A DNA stretch of 64,000 nucleotides from Acetobacteraceae bacterium (GTDB taxonomy: Bacteria; Pseudomonadota; Alphaproteobacteria; Acetobacterales; Acetobacteraceae). A program made the position numbers and the translations under genes. Shown here piece by piece: positions 47,281 to 57,628 of this stretch. How positions within the stretch are numbered: position 1 is the first letter of the stretch; the number at the start of each line of letters is the position of its first letter. The notes under the pieces are model-generated. The model ran no database searches and was not told the origin of the DNA. It worked only from the letters and a program-made list of their open reading frames with translations. Location of the stretch: NCBI GenBank assembly GCA_003164135.1, contig PLSD01000032.1, positions 1-64,000 of the forward strand, in the 5' to 3' direction.

Positions 47281-48567
47281 TTACTGCGGGCGCTTCGCCT
47301 TGGTGACTTGCCGGGCCCGGCCAAGTGCCAGCGTATTGGGCGGCACATCCTCGGTGAGCGTGGACCCCGCCGCCACCAGCGCGTTATCGCCCACGGTAAT
47401 GGGCGCCACCAGGGCGGTGTTGGAGCCGATGAAGGCCCGCGCACCGATTTTGGTTTTGTGCTTGGCGTTGCCGTCATAATTGCAGGTGATGGTACCGGCG
47501 CCGATGTTCGTGCCGGGGCCGATTTCGGCGTCGCCGATGTAGCTCAGGTGGTTGGCTTTGGCGCCCGCACCCAGTGTCGCGGCTTTGATTTCGACGAAAT
47601 TGCCGACATGCGCGCCGGGGCCGATGTCAGCGCCGGGGCGCAGCCGGGCGTAGGGGCCGATGACGGCGCCGGCATGCACAATGCAGCCCTCCAGGTGCGA
47701 AAAAGCCTTGATTTCAGCACCGGATTCCACGGTGACGCCAGGCCCGAACACGACATAAGGCCCCACAATGACATCAGCCCCAAGCAGCGTATCGGCGGAG
47801 AAGAACACGGTGTCGGGCGCGAGCATGGAGACGCCGGACTCCAGCGCATTTTCGCGCAGCCGGGTTTGCAGGGCGGCCTCGGCGGCGGCGAGTTCGGCGC
47901 GGGAGTTGATGCCCATGCATTCGGCGTAGGGGGCCTCGAAGGCGGCGACTTTCACGCCCTCAGCCCGCGCGATTTCCACTATGTCGGTGAGGTAGTATTC
48001 GCCCTTGGCGTTCTCAGCTTTCACCGCGGCCAGCCAGCGGCGCATGTCGGCGGCGGGGGCGGCCATGCCGCCGGCGTTGCACAAAGTAATGCGGCGTTCT
48101 TGCGGCGTGGCGTCGGCGTATTCCACGATGCGGGCGACGTAGCCGCCCTCCATCACCAGGCGGCCGTATTTGCCGGCATCGGGGGGCGTCATGGCCAGCA
48201 GCACCAGCCCGGCGTCACCGGCCTGCGCGCGGGCGAGCAGGGCCTGCATGGTGGCCACCGAGACCAGGGGGTTGTCGGCGTAGAAAATCGCGACGAGGCC
48301 CTGCCCAAATTTGTGTTCCGCCTGGTTGGCGGCATGGGCGGTGCCCAGGCGCTCGGCCTGCACCACCACGCCGTGCGGCGCGGCCAGGGCCTCAAGTGCC
48401 GGCATGTCCGGGCCGAGCACGACGACCACGCGGTCAAACACTTCTTCCGCCGCCATGGTGATGTGGCGCAGCATTTCGCGCCCCGCCAGTTTGTGCGCGG
48501 CTTTGGGGAGGGTGGATTTCATCCGTGTGCCGAGCCCGGCGGCGATGATGACGGCGGTGTTTTCCAT
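47281..48567 (-). CDS. glmU: bifunctional GlcNAc-1-phosphate uridyltransferase / glucosamine-1-phosphate acetyltransferase
   Basis: Encodes 428 residues. The N-terminal nucleotidyltransferase has IIAAGLGTRMKSTLPKAAHKLAGREML, and FYADNPLVS is the metal-site region. The C-terminal half is a left-handed beta helix of hexapeptide repeats (VIVGPYVVFGPGVTVESGAEI, AVIGPYARLRPGADIGPGAHVGNFVEIKAATLG), ending in NTALVAPITVGDNALVAAGSTLTEDVP. It makes UDP-GlcNAc for peptidoglycan and LPS. It is slightly shorter than E. coli GlmU (456). It is the last gene of the minus-strand run that begins with the chorismate mutase. Confidence 0.96.
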   Translation of the reverse strand: MENTAVIIAAGLGTRMKSTLPKAAHKLAGREMLRHITMAAEEVFDRVVVVLGPDMPALEALAAPHGVVVQAERLGTAHAANQAEHKFGQGLVAIFYADNPLVSVATMQALLARAQAGDAGLVLLAMTPPDAGKYGRLVMEGGYVARIVEYADATPQERRITLCNAGGMAAPAADMRRWLAAVKAENAKGEYYLTDIVEIARAEGVKVAAFEAPYAECMGINSRAELAAAEAALQTRLRENALESGVSMLAPDTVFFSADTLLGADVIVGPYVVFGPGVTVESGAEIKAFSHLEGCIVHAGAVIGPYARLRPGADIGPGAHVGNFVEIKAATLGAGAKANHLSYIGDAEIGPGTNIGAGTITCNYDGNAKHKTKIGARAFIGSNTALVAPITVGDNALVAAGSTLTEDVPPNTLALGRARQVTKAKRPQ

Positions 48568-48572
48568 AGCGG

Positions 48573-49460
48573 TTATGCCTGCTTCAGGTCGATCAGACTC
48601 TTGCGGATTTTACGGCTGCGGTTGATTTTGTCTTCGATATAATCCGCATCGCCCTTGCGCACGGCACGCGCCATGGCCTGCGCATCCTCCGAGAATCGCG
48701 CGAACATTTCCAGCAGCGCGTCCTTGTTGTTGAGGAAAATATCGCGCCACATCACCGGGTCGGACGCCGCGATGCGGGTGAAGTCGCGAAAGCCCGAGGC
48801 GGCGAATTGCAGCACCTCGCCGCGGGTCTCGTCCGCCAGATCATCCGCCGTGCCGCAGATGGTAAACGCGATGAGGTGCGGCAGATGGCTGACGATGGCG
48901 ATCACGCGGTCATGGTGCGCCGCGTCCATCCGGGCCGTCTGCGCGCCAAGAATTTTCCACAGCGTTTCGATTTTTACGATGGCGGCTTCGTCGGTTCCGG
49001 CGGGCGGGGTGAGCAGCGACCAGCGGCCTTTGAACAAATCCGCCAGCCCGGCATCCGGGCCGGAGAATTCCGTGCCGGCGATGGGGTGCGCGGGGACGAA
49101 CGAGACGTTGGCGGGGATGAAGGGTGCGACATCATGCACCACCGATTGCTTGGTCGAGCCGACATCCGAGAGCACGCATCCCGGCGCCAGATGCGGGGCA
49201 ATGGCTTGCGCCAGTGCGGCGTAGGTGCCGACCGGGGCGCAGAGGATCACGCAATCCGCGCCGGTGACGGCTTGCGCGGGGTCGCTCTCGTATTCATCGC
49301 CCAGGCCGAGTTCCTCGGCGCGGGACAGGGCCGTGGGGCTGGCGTCGCAGATGATTATTTTATCCGCGATGCCGCCATACGCTTTGGCGCCGCGCGTGAT
49401 GGAACTGCCGATCAGCCCGATGCCGATGATCACCAGACGCTTGAAGATAGATTCAACCAT
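48573..49460 (-). CDS. prephenate/arogenate dehydrogenase
   Basis: Encodes 295 residues from [13 protein letters not shown], with its start overlapping the end of the aminotransferase gene by 8 bp. NAD(P) binding is [11 protein letters not shown]. The catalytic His pair is visible as [12 protein letters not shown] and [11 protein letters not shown]. The C-terminal helical dimer domain is of the TyrA/TyrC type. It makes 4-hydroxyphenylpyruvate or tyrosine. With HisC-like and chorismate mutase genes it forms a tyrosine/phenylalanine operon. Substrate preference (prephenate or arogenate) cannot be told from sequence. Confidence 0.93.
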   Translation of the reverse strand: MVESIFKRLVIIGIGLIGSSITRGAKAYGGIADKIIICDASPTALSRAEELGLGDEYESDPAQAVTGADCVILCAPVGTYAALAQAIAPHLAPGCVLSDVGSTKQSVVHDVAPFIPANVSFVPAHPIAGTEFSGPDAGLADLFKGRWSLLTPPAGTDEAAIVKIETLWKILGAQTARMDAAHHDRVIAIVSHLPHLIAFTICGTADDLADETRGEVLQFAASGFRDFTRIAASDPVMWRDIFLNNKDALLEMFARFSEDAQAMARAVRKGDADYIEDKINRSRKIRKSLIDLKQA

Positions 49461-50538
49461 GAACAAATGCGTTCAGCGCCTCGGCGACCATATTGCATTC
49501 CGCGTCCGTGCCGATGGTGACGCGCAGGCAGGTGGGCAGGCCGTAGGATTTGACGTTGCGGACAATGAGCCCGCGCGAGCGCAAAAACTGGTCGGCGGCG
49601 ATTGCGCGTTCCGGGCTGCCAAAATCCACCAGGATGAAGTTGGCCGCCGAGGGGTGGGTTTTCAGCCCCACCTGCGCGAGCCGTGCTTCGAGCCGGGCGC
49701 GGGCCTGGGTGTTGTGTTCGCGCCCTGCCTCCAGCCAGCCGGGTTCGGCAAGTGCTGCGATGCCGGCGGCGGAAGCGGTGACGCTGACGTTAAAGGGGGC
49801 TCGCATGCGGTTGAGCGCGTCGATGACGGCCAGGGGCGCATAGGCCCAACCGAGCCGCGCGCCGCCGAGGCCGAAGATTTTGGAAAAGGTGCGGGTCATC
49901 ACCGTGTTCTCGCCCGCATCCACCAGTACCGTGCCGGGGTCGTAATCGGGCCGGTCCACGTATTCGCTATAGGCGGCGTCGATCACCAGCAGAATGTCTT
50001 CCCGAAGCCCGGCGCGCAGGCGCAGCATTTCCGGTTGCGGCAACAGCGTGCCGGTCGGGTTGTTGGGGTTGGCGAGGAAGACCATTTTGGTTTGCGGGGT
50101 TACCAGCGCCAGCATGGCGTCCACGTCGGTGGTGAGGTTGGTCTCCGCCGCTTTCAGGACCGTGCATCCGGCGAGTTTGCCGGCGATTTCGTAGATGGAA
50201 AAACCGTGCACGCTCATAATCAGCTCGGTGCCGGGGCCGCCGTACGCCTGGATCAGCAGGGCCAGCAACTCATCCGAGCCGTTGCCGCAGATGATTTTTG
50301 CCGGGTCCAGGCCGAACTTCTCACCGATGGCGGCGCGCAGTTTGGCCGAGCTGCCGTCAGGGTAGCGGTGCAGTTTTTCTCCCGCCTCCGCCAGGGCAAC
50401 CAGCGCGGAAGGCGGCGGCCCAAAGGCGCCCTCGTTGGAGGAGAGTTTGATGGGCTTGGCGAAGCCCGGCAGCACGGACTCGCCGCCGACATAGGACGCC
50501 ACGGAGAAAACCTCCGGGCGCGGCTGCGGCGCGCTCAT
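49453..50538 (-). CDS. hisC: histidinol-phosphate/aromatic aminotransferase
   Basis: Encodes 361 residues, a class I/II PLP aminotransferase of the HisC group. Seen: [40 protein letters not shown], the Asp-Tyr pair IDAAYSEY and the PLP Lys in [19 protein letters not shown]. It sits between chorismate mutase and prephenate dehydrogenase genes, so it probably also, or mainly, transaminates aromatic keto acids. Starts with an ATGA overlap with the upstream gene. Other his genes are not nearby. Confidence 0.93.
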   Translation of the reverse strand: MSAPQPRPEVFSVASYVGGESVLPGFAKPIKLSSNEGAFGPPPSALVALAEAGEKLHRYPDGSSAKLRAAIGEKFGLDPAKIICGNGSDELLALLIQAYGGPGTELIMSVHGFSIYEIAGKLAGCTVLKAAETNLTTDVDAMLALVTPQTKMVFLANPNNPTGTLLPQPEMLRLRAGLREDILLVIDAAYSEYVDRPDYDPGTVLVDAGENTVMTRTFSKIFGLGGARLGWAYAPLAVIDALNRMRAPFNVSVTASAAGIAALAEPGWLEAGREHNTQARARLEARLAQVGLKTHPSAANFILVDFGSPERAIAADQFLRSRGLIVRNVKSYGLPTCLRVTIGTDAECNMVAEALNAFVHG

Positions 50539-51398
50539 GGTGTACTGTCCAGCGGCACCGCAAAGCCGCCGATGACGACGGGCGGCGCGATGAGCCCGGC
50601 GATGGCGGCAAGGCGGGGGTCGGTGTCCTCGACGAAGCCTTCGACCTCGACCAGGGCGCGGATGGCGCTGTCGCCGGGGACGCGTTTGACCCAGATCTGG
50701 CCGGGGGCAAAGCCGCTGTCCTTGACCATGCCGGTGACGCGGGCGCGCGAGGTGTCGGCGGCCAGTTCCAGCACGATCAGGCTGCGGTCGTTGCCGGAGG
50801 GGTCGGGTTTAACCGCGGCGGCGACAAACGCCTCGCCGAGCGGCAGACCTTCCGCCCGCTTGGTCCAGAACGGGATTTTGGCGATCACGAACAGCCGGTG
50901 CGGGGCGCTGGCGGTGAGCATCGGCCACCACCCGCCATGCGCTTCGTCGTCCTCGGCCGGGGGCGGCAAAATGGCGAGCTGGGCGTTGTCGCGCGCCAGG
51001 TCGGCCAGGGTCTGCGCGGGGTTGTGGTGGCGGCGCACCGGGGTGAGCGGGCCAAAATGCTCGCGCGCCAGGGCCAGGCGCTCGGCCCCGCCGTCGCCGT
51101 CGCACACCGCCATGGTCTGCCCGCCCTCGATAATCAGCGCCGCGCCGAAAATCTCGCGCCAGATGCGCACGATCGCCTGCGCCGGCCATGCGCCGGTGTG
51201 GCGCGCCAGCAGGCGGCGCAAAATGGCGGCCTCCCGCCCTGGGCGGATTTTGGTGCCCACCTTGCCGCCGTCACGCGCGACACTTTCCACCACCGCGGCG
51301 CGGCGCATCAGCAGGTCGTGGATCTGGTCGTCGATGGCGTCGAGCTGGGCGCGCAACTGGGCTAGCGCATTGGGAGGGGGGGCGGAATCATTCATCAT
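50535..51398 (-). CDS. chorismate mutase with a degenerate C-terminal domain
   Basis: Encodes 287 residues from [15 protein letters not shown]. Residues about 10-90 are an AroQ chorismate mutase ([27 protein letters not shown] and [13 protein letters not shown]). The remaining 200 residues recall the prephenate dehydratase fold (periplasmic-binding-like, [21 protein letters not shown]) and an ACT-like end ([25 protein letters not shown] ... [21 protein letters not shown]), but the TRF/ESRP catalytic motifs are absent. So it should convert chorismate to prephenate only, perhaps with allosteric sensing by its tail. First gene of the aromatic operon, with overlaps to hisC. Confidence 0.87.
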   Translation of the reverse strand: MMNDSAPPPNALAQLRAQLDAIDDQIHDLLMRRAAVVESVARDGGKVGTKIRPGREAAILRRLLARHTGAWPAQAIVRIWREIFGAALIIEGGQTMAVCDGDGGAERLALAREHFGPLTPVRRHHNPAQTLADLARDNAQLAILPPPAEDDEAHGGWWPMLTASAPHRLFVIAKIPFWTKRAEGLPLGEAFVAAAVKPDPSGNDRSLIVLELAADTSRARVTGMVKDSGFAPGQIWVKRVPGDSAIRALVEVEGFVEDTDPRLAAIAGLIAPPVVIGGFAVPLDSTP

Positions 51399-51492
51399 CT
51401 GCTTGTTACCTAATTGCCGGGCTGCCGCCAAGCGCATGACGGTTACAGGGATTGCGCGCGCCGCCCTGCCAGCGCATATCCCGTAATGAGAA

Positions 51493-52635
51493 ATGGACCA
51501 GACGACCGCCAGATCCGAAACCCAGCACCAGAGCGTCACCTTTCCCGAGGGTTTGACGCTGGATTGCGGCCGCCACATCGCCAGCCTGACGGTCGCTTAC
51601 AGCACCTACGGCACGCTGAACCCGGAAAAAACCAACGCGATTCTCATTTGTCACGCGCTCACCGGCGACCAGTATGTGGCGGAGGTGAACCCCGAGACCG
51701 GCAAGCCCGGCTGGTGGGAGCAGGTGGTCGGCCCCGGCCGGCCGGTGGATACGGACAAATATTTCGTCATCTGCACCAACGTGCTGGGCGGCTGCATGGG
51801 CACCACCGGGCCGCGCAGCCAGCATGACGAAACCCCCGGCCAGCCCTGGGGCACCGATTTCCCCCCGGTGACCATCAACGACATGGTGCGGGCGCAGAAA
51901 CTGTTCATCGACCATTTGGAAATCGGCAAACTGTTCGCCGTCATCGGCGGCTCCATGGGGGGCATGCAGGTGCTGGCCTGGGCGGCGCTGTACCCGGCGC
52001 AGGTGTTCGCCGCGGTGCCGGTGGCGGCGGCGGCGTACCATTCGGCGCAGAACATCGCCTTCCATGAGATCGGCCGCCAGGCGATTGCCGCCGACCCGGA
52101 TTTTCACGCCGGGCGCTACTGGGAGCATGGGGTGACGCCAGAGCGCGGCCTCGCGGTGGCGCGCATGACCGCGCATATTACTTATGTCTCCGAGGCGGCG
52201 CTGACCCGTAAGTTTGGCCGCAAATTGCAGGATACGGCGCAGATTTCCGCGCTGGGCGACCGTTTTGAGGTGGAGAGCTACCTGCAATACCAGGGCTCCA
52301 GCTTCGTGCGCCGGTTCGACGCGAATTCGTACCTGACAATTACGCGGGCGATGGATTTGTTTGACCTCTCCGCCGATTACGGCGGGGTGCTGCCATCGGC
52401 CTTCGCCGGGACCCGAACGCGCTTCCTGCTGGTCTCGTTCGACTCCGACTGGCTGTTTCCCACAGCGCAGTCGCGCGCGATTGCCCGCGCGCTTAATCAT
52501 GTGGCGGCAAACGTGTCGTTCGTGGAAATTAAGTCCGACAAGGGGCATGATGCGTTTTTGCTCGATGAGCCGGATTTTCACCGGACATTGCGCGGGTTTC
52601 TGGCGGGTTGCGCCGAGCATGCGGGGCTGAGTTGA
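51493..52635 (+). CDS. metX: homoserine O-acetyltransferase
   Basis: Encodes 380 residues. The alpha/beta hydrolase of the MetX family has the Ser nucleophile in [14 protein letters not shown], the Asp in [12 protein letters not shown] and the His in [56 protein letters not shown] is a diagnostic block. It makes O-acetyl- or O-succinylhomoserine for methionine; acyl choice cannot be decided here. metW overlaps by 4 bp. The 95-bp gap upstream shows no recognisable SAM riboswitch. Confidence 0.95.
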   Translation: MDQTTARSETQHQSVTFPEGLTLDCGRHIASLTVAYSTYGTLNPEKTNAILICHALTGDQYVAEVNPETGKPGWWEQVVGPGRPVDTDKYFVICTNVLGGCMGTTGPRSQHDETPGQPWGTDFPPVTINDMVRAQKLFIDHLEIGKLFAVIGGSMGGMQVLAWAALYPAQVFAAVPVAAAAYHSAQNIAFHEIGRQAIAADPDFHAGRYWEHGVTPERGLAVARMTAHITYVSEAALTRKFGRKLQDTAQISALGDRFEVESYLQYQGSSFVRRFDANSYLTITRAMDLFDLSADYGGVLPSAFAGTRTRFLLVSFDSDWLFPTAQSRAIARALNHVAANVSFVEIKSDKGHDAFLLDEPDFHRTLRGFLAGCAEHAGLS

Positions 52636-53249
52636 GCAGCCCTAAAAAAATGCGCGTTGATCTGGCGCTGATCGCGGGCATGATTGCGGCAAAGACGCGG
52701 GTGCTGGATATCGGCTGTTCGGATGGCACGCTGATCGACCATCTGTTCCGCAACCTGCAATGTGACGCGCGCGGGTTGGAGATCGACATGGCGACCGTAA
52801 CCCTGGCGGTGGCCCACGGGTTGCCGGTGATGCAGGGCGACGCCGATACCGACCTCGCGAGCTATCCGGACGGGGCGTTCGATTATGTCGTGCTCTCGCG
52901 CACCTTGCAGGCGGTGGAAAAGCCGCGCGAGGTGCTGCGCCAGATGCTGCGGATCGGCACGCATGCGATTATCAGCTTCCCGAATTTCGGCCATTGGACG
53001 CTGCGGCTGCAACTGCTGTTTACCGGGCGGATGCCGATGACCAAGAACTGGAGCCGGATGTGGTACGAGACTCCAAATATTCATCCATGCACGATCCGGG
53101 ATTTTTTCGACCTCTGTGCCGCGGATGGGTATATCGTGGAGGAGTGGCTGGCGGCGGATGAAGCCGGCGCGCGCGCGCCCTGGCGCCGCTGGCCGGCATT
53201 GGCCAATCTGTTCGGCGAGCAGGGGCTGTTTTTGTTGCGTAAGGCGTAG
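52632..53249 (+). CDS. metW: methionine biosynthesis protein MetW
   Basis: Encodes 205 residues from a TTG overlapping the metX stop (TTGA); ATG 52650 is an alternative. SAM-binding motif [15 protein letters not shown], then [39 protein letters not shown], the family core, and [15 protein letters not shown]. MetW is a methyltransferase-like partner that, with MetX, is needed for methionine synthesis in many proteobacteria. Confidence 0.93.
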   Translation: MSSPKKMRVDLALIAGMIAAKTRVLDIGCSDGTLIDHLFRNLQCDARGLEIDMATVTLAVAHGLPVMQGDADTDLASYPDGAFDYVVLSRTLQAVEKPREVLRQMLRIGTHAIISFPNFGHWTLRLQLLFTGRMPMTKNWSRMWYETPNIHPCTIRDFFDLCAADGYIVEEWLAADEAGARAPWRRWPALANLFGEQGLFLLRKA

Positions 53250-53326
53250 AGGGAGCGTTGCGGCAAGTTCAGGATATTTGATTATTACCTGATTTTGGTG
53301 TCAGAATGGTTTTATAACGCGGGCAA

Positions 53327-54892
53327 ATGCCTGACTTTGTGAAATGTGGGAAAATGGAAACAAGATTTGCCGTTCCGGTTCAGGCAGAAGGCAAGCTGGA
53401 GGCTAACGCGCCGCGAATCGGCATTCTCCTGGCGCCGTGTGATATCGATCTGTTTCAACGCAGCGGCCTCGCGGCGCTTGCCGCTCCCAGCGTGGTGGAA
53501 GCCAGTGGAGAGGCGCTCCTCGTCACCGGCGAGGATGGCTTGAGGCTTGATCTGACCCAGGACGGCATGCTGGTGTCCCCCACTGCTCCCGTGGCGGGCG
53601 CGCTCGCGCTGTCCGATGAAGGGGCTGCCGCCTTGCGGACCTTGATGGCGCGCAAGGTCTTGTTCAGTGGTTTTGGTGCGCTGCCTTTCATCCAGATCGA
53701 CACAAGCAAGAAGGCAAAAACACCGCCGGCTGAAGCGCTGGCGCTCTGGATCAACCAGATTCTCCTGCAAAACCTGCAAGGGCAGTTGAAGGATATGGCC
53801 GGTCTGCACCAGGAGCTGGCGGAACTGCGGTACGCTTATGCTGAGCTGCTGGAGCAGTTTTCCACCGTCGAGGCCTTTGTTTTCCGCTACAAATCCCCCA
53901 GCGTGCTGGCTTTCGTCAACAATGCGGATGGGCCGAGCCGCACCAGCCTGATTGCCGGGCTGCGACCCACCGACATCTTGCAGCAGCAACTGCCGGTTAA
54001 CTCCTCCGGCCTGGCTGGGTTCGAGCTGTATATTCCGCAACAGACCCTGGAAGATGAGGGGCCGGGCGCTCTGTGGGTGGAGCTTCTGACGTTCGAGAAC
54101 GAAACGGTGGTGGCTACATGGTTGGTCGATCAGGCCGCAATAAAGCCGGGCTGGTTGGGCTTTCTGCTGGACCGCGGTATTCCTGGACCGGGCATGACCC
54201 CATTGTTGAGGATTTCCGCGGCTGGGGCCAGCGATGTTCTCCCGGACCTTGCGCTGGGCAGGCCGAACCCTTCGCCGGCGGCGTGTCTCTCGGTGCTGGG
54301 CCGGGAGCCGATTTCGCGCTCGCTGGCGATAAAAATCTGGGCGGGGCTACCTGGCGTGCGGCCGCCGCTGCTGCGCAACGCGCTGCTGCCGAAGGGGACC
54401 GCCGGGGCGAGGCGGCCTGTCGTGGTGTCTAAGGAAATTTATCCGCTTGCCGAGGAAGTTTCGGCAAAACCGGAAGGGATCGGTTTTGATCTGGTGACGG
54501 TCATCCAGGAAGACGAGGAACTGCAGATTCATCCGTTGGAACAACACGCCACGGTTGTAAAGCTGGCAGGGGTGCTGCCGGAGGAAGCCTGTTCCGTGTT
54601 TGTTGAAATGCGCAGCGCGCATGAGAATGGGCCGCCGATGGAGGTCGCTTGTCTTTCCGCTGCCTCCGTTGCCGATGCATTTGCAGCACTTGAAAATGAT
54701 GCGCCCGCAGATGATTATTCCGGTTGGGTGAAGCTGGAGCGGGAGGCGTTCCAGCGGCTCCACTTTAGCTGTTTGCTGGCCACCGCGGCGCCGCGCGATT
54801 GCTATGTCGCCACCCGTCTGCCACCCGGCGTTGCTTCGCCTTTTGCCTGGTCACGCCTGGTAAATATGGGCTTTGAGATATTGGAGTCCTGA
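53327..54892 (+). CDS. protein of unknown function linked to glycosyltransferase
   Basis: Encodes 521 residues (Met 53354 is an alternative start with a GGG site). No known domain could be assigned with confidence. It is acidic and Ala/Leu-rich. A coiled segment occurs near 145-190 (QNLQGQLKDMAGLHQELAELRYAYAELLEQF), and a likely beta-rich carbohydrate-module-like second half includes WLVDQAAIKPGWLGF. There is no signal or membrane segment. The bifunctional glycosyltransferase gene begins 2 bp after its stop, so it is co-expressed and probably in the same glycan pathway, perhaps as a scaffold or binding partner. It resembles an Acetobacteraceae-restricted DUF family, but the family name is not certain. 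Confidence 0.7.
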   Translation: MPDFVKCGKMETRFAVPVQAEGKLEANAPRIGILLAPCDIDLFQRSGLAALAAPSVVEASGEALLVTGEDGLRLDLTQDGMLVSPTAPVAGALALSDEGAAALRTLMARKVLFSGFGALPFIQIDTSKKAKTPPAEALALWINQILLQNLQGQLKDMAGLHQELAELRYAYAELLEQFSTVEAFVFRYKSPSVLAFVNNADGPSRTSLIAGLRPTDILQQQLPVNSSGLAGFELYIPQQTLEDEGPGALWVELLTFENETVVATWLVDQAAIKPGWLGFLLDRGIPGPGMTPLLRISAAGASDVLPDLALGRPNPSPAACLSVLGREPISRSLAIKIWAGLPGVRPPLLRNALLPKGTAGARRPVVVSKEIYPLAEEVSAKPEGIGFDLVTVIQEDEELQIHPLEQHATVVKLAGVLPEEACSVFVEMRSAHENGPPMEVACLSAASVADAFAALENDAPADDYSGWVKLEREAFQRLHFSCLLATAAPRDCYVATRLPPGVASPFAWSRLVNMGFEILES

Positions 54893-54894
54893 AG

Positions 54895-57525
54895 GTGGAC
54901 AGCGTCATGACGCCGATGCGGTCAGCGGAGGGTGAGGCAATCCACGCCCCGGTGATTGCCGTTATCATTCCGGGATTCCGCCACAGCGTGCTGTTAAGCG
55001 AGGCAATTACCTCCATCCTGGCGCAGGATTGCGAACAGGATATCGTGATTGTGCTGGTGAACGATGGTTGCCCCCTGGTGGAAACGCATCAGGTTTGTTC
55101 GGCCTTTGCGCTGCGTTATCCGGGGAAGATATTTTATGTCAGGCGCGCGAATGGCGGCCTCAGCGCGGCGCGCAATACCGGGATCCGGTTCGCGTTGCAC
55201 CGTTGGGCGAGCGTTGCCGCGGTCTATTTGCTGGATGCCGATAACCGCCTGTATCCGCCGGCTTTGGGCCGGGCCTATGCCAGAATGGCCGGCGATAAGA
55301 ATGTAGCCTGGGTCTACCCGAATATCGACATGTTCGGGATCGCCGCGAATTTTGACTACGGCGGGATGTACTCCGTGCTGGCCCATACGCAAGACAACAT
55401 CTGCGAGGCAGGCAGCCTGATCGCCCGCCGGGTGTTTGAGGCTGGTGTGTGGTTTGATGAGGCCATGCGCCATGGTTACGAAGACTGGGAGTTCTGGCTG
55501 CAGGCGGTGGAACGGGGCTTCAGGGGGGTGCATGAGCCGCTGCTGGGTTTTCAGTACCGCAAGCGCGCCGAGAGCATGCTCTCGGACTCCGGGCGGGTGC
55601 ATGATGAAATTGTCGGCTACATCAAGCGCAAGCACCCCAAGCTGTTTCAACCCAAGGGGCTGGCCAGGCTGGAGGCGCAATATGCGCCGCGATTTGCCAT
55701 CTACGTTGCCGATACCGGCAAAATATTCCTGACCGGCGATCCGGCGAACACTATTTCGGCGGTTACGTTCGACGAACTTGACCTGAAATTCTGGCGGGCG
55801 CAGGCGGAGCCATCGAAAGAATATTTTCCGCCGTTTATTGTAACGACCAACAGCCAGACGTTGGAGATACTGAGCAAAACAGGCATGTTGCGGTGGGCCT
55901 TTTGGACATTGGAAAGCGGCTTGAGCCAGGCCCCGGTGGCGGCCTTGTTCCTGGATGGCAGCGGCCCACAGAATACGATTTTGGTGAAAACGGATATCGC
56001 GCATGGCGAGGCGGCATCCGTGGACGAAAGTGCTGTGTTGATGCTACCCACTCGTGTTTTTGTAACCAGCGTGGTGGACCCGCATACAGTCTGGATAAAT
56101 TCACTCAACAGCGAGGATCCCAGTATGCCGGTGGCGCAGACCCGGCTGACGATTGCCCAGCCGATGATTAGCCAAGTCGGCATTGGCAACGCCAGCAGCC
56201 TGTTGAGCCTGTTCAGTCTGTTCCGGCATTCGCGGTACCGCGAACAGGCCTTGGTAAAATGGAACTGGCGTAACATCTCCATCAAACCGAAGCATGAGAA
56301 TTACCTGCTTCTGCGCAAAGAACTGGGCGAGCATGCCATTGGGTATCCAATCGTGGAGTCGGGCGGTTTTAATGTTGGCTTCCTGTTGCCGATCGCGGAG
56401 TTCGGCGGCGTGGAAAAGGTCACGCATAGTGTGGCGCAGGAATTGCGCAACCACGGCTGGAATGTTCACCTGTTCCTGATGGGGAACAACAAAATAGAAC
56501 TCCCGCCGGCATTTGCCGCGACTTTTCAGACGATTAATATTCTGCCCGACCCTAGCATTGCCTCGTCCGGTGGCAGCGGCACGTTCTATGGCACTTGGCT
56601 GCCCTCGTGGGGCAGTGGGCATGATACCTCGAACGCGCTGGGGCTGCTGTTCTGGCTGGATGTGGTGATCAACTGTCATTCCCTTGGCTCCAACGAGGTG
56701 ATGGGGCAGTTGCGCCGGTTCGGCGTTACCATTGTGAACTATCTGCATGTCATCGACCGCACGCCCTTGCACATGCCTACGGGGCACCCTGTGGTCGCGC
56801 TGGCGTATGAACATGTTTATGACCTGATTATAACCTGTTCCAACGCGCTGGCGCGCTGGATGCATGGCATGGGCGTGCCGCGGGAAAAACTGCTGGTGAT
56901 CAAGAACGGCCCCGGCTTCCCGATGCCTGAAGATCAGCTTGAACCATTGATCGCCAAGCGAGATGCCTTCGCGCCCGAGATGAACGTGCTTTATATGGGG
57001 CGGCTGGACAGGCAGAAGGGCCTGGTTCGCCTGGCTGATGTTGTGCGGCACACGCGCAGCCTGCGGCCGCCCGTGAAATGGCGGATCGTCGGCCGGAGCA
57101 TTCTCAAGGACGACGAGGCTAGCATCGCCACGATGGCGGGCCTCATCGAGCCGCCGGTAATGAGCGAGCGCGCGATTATGGCGCGGCTGGGCTGGGCGCA
57201 TGTGCTGGTGCTGCCGTCGCACTGGGAGGGCATGCCGCTGATCGTGATCGAAGCCCTGCATTGCGGCGTGGTGGTGATTGCCACCAATGTCGGCGCCATG
57301 GCGGAGATTATCGAGGACGGGGTGAACGGGTTCCTGGTTCCCAATGACGGAAACGCCGCGGCGGCGATGACGAAAATCATTAGCCAGCTGTCGCGCGACC
57401 GTGACCTGCTGCAAAGAATGGCGGCCGCGGCGGCGGTGTCGGCTCGGCATTTTTCCTGGCAGCGCTCGGTCGCGCCGCTGATCAACTACCTTGAAGAGAA
57501 GAAAGTGAAGGCGCTGGCCGGGTAG
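54895..57525 (+). CDS. two-domain glycosyltransferase (GT2 plus GT4)
   Basis: Encodes 876 residues (GTG 54895; ATG 54907 lies after an AAGGTGGA site and is equally likely). Residues about 15-270 form a GT-A domain: VIAVIIPGFRHSVLLSEAITSIL, GGLSAARNTGIRFALHR, YLLDADNRLYP with the metal-binding Asp, and EDWEFWLQAVERGF as catalytic region. After a middle section, residues about 500-870 form a GT-B family 4 domain: NVGFLLPIAEFGGVEKVTH, VLYMGRLDRQKGLVRL and WEGMPLIVIEALHCGVVVIATNVGAMAEIIEDG with the E-x7-E motif. It should add two or more sugars to a surface polysaccharide. Confidence 0.9.
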   Translation: MDSVMTPMRSAEGEAIHAPVIAVIIPGFRHSVLLSEAITSILAQDCEQDIVIVLVNDGCPLVETHQVCSAFALRYPGKIFYVRRANGGLSAARNTGIRFALHRWASVAAVYLLDADNRLYPPALGRAYARMAGDKNVAWVYPNIDMFGIAANFDYGGMYSVLAHTQDNICEAGSLIARRVFEAGVWFDEAMRHGYEDWEFWLQAVERGFRGVHEPLLGFQYRKRAESMLSDSGRVHDEIVGYIKRKHPKLFQPKGLARLEAQYAPRFAIYVADTGKIFLTGDPANTISAVTFDELDLKFWRAQAEPSKEYFPPFIVTTNSQTLEILSKTGMLRWAFWTLESGLSQAPVAALFLDGSGPQNTILVKTDIAHGEAASVDESAVLMLPTRVFVTSVVDPHTVWINSLNSEDPSMPVAQTRLTIAQPMISQVGIGNASSLLSLFSLFRHSRYREQALVKWNWRNISIKPKHENYLLLRKELGEHAIGYPIVESGGFNVGFLLPIAEFGGVEKVTHSVAQELRNHGWNVHLFLMGNNKIELPPAFAATFQTINILPDPSIASSGGSGTFYGTWLPSWGSGHDTSNALGLLFWLDVVINCHSLGSNEVMGQLRRFGVTIVNYLHVIDRTPLHMPTGHPVVALAYEHVYDLIITCSNALARWMHGMGVPREKLLVIKNGPGFPMPEDQLEPLIAKRDAFAPEMNVLYMGRLDRQKGLVRLADVVRHTRSLRPPVKWRIVGRSILKDDEASIATMAGLIEPPVMSERAIMARLGWAHVLVLPSHWEGMPLIVIEALHCGVVVIATNVGAMAEIIEDGVNGFLVPNDGNAAAAMTKIISQLSRDRDLLQRMAAAAAVSARHFSWQRSVAPLINYLEEKKVKALAG

Positions 57526-57538
57526 CGTCGGCCAGCGC
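57511..57538 (+). terminator. stem-loop at the end of the glycosyltransferase gene
   Basis: GCGCTGGCCG (57511-57520) pairs with CGGCCAGCGC (57529-57538) through an 8-base loop that contains the stop codon. No T tract follows, so it may stabilise the message or be a Rho-assisted end rather than an intrinsic terminator. Confidence 0.42.
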
Positions 57539-57628
57539 GCCGCGCATGATCAAGCCTGGTTTAAGCTAGCACCGTTGCGCGGCATTTTCCAAACCGGCGG
57601 CAGGAGTTCGATAAACTTCAGTCAGACA

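Noticed and set aside
51399-51492. SAM riboswitch upstream of metX
   Set aside because: The 94-bp gap is short and shows no recognisable SAM-II or SAM-I core.
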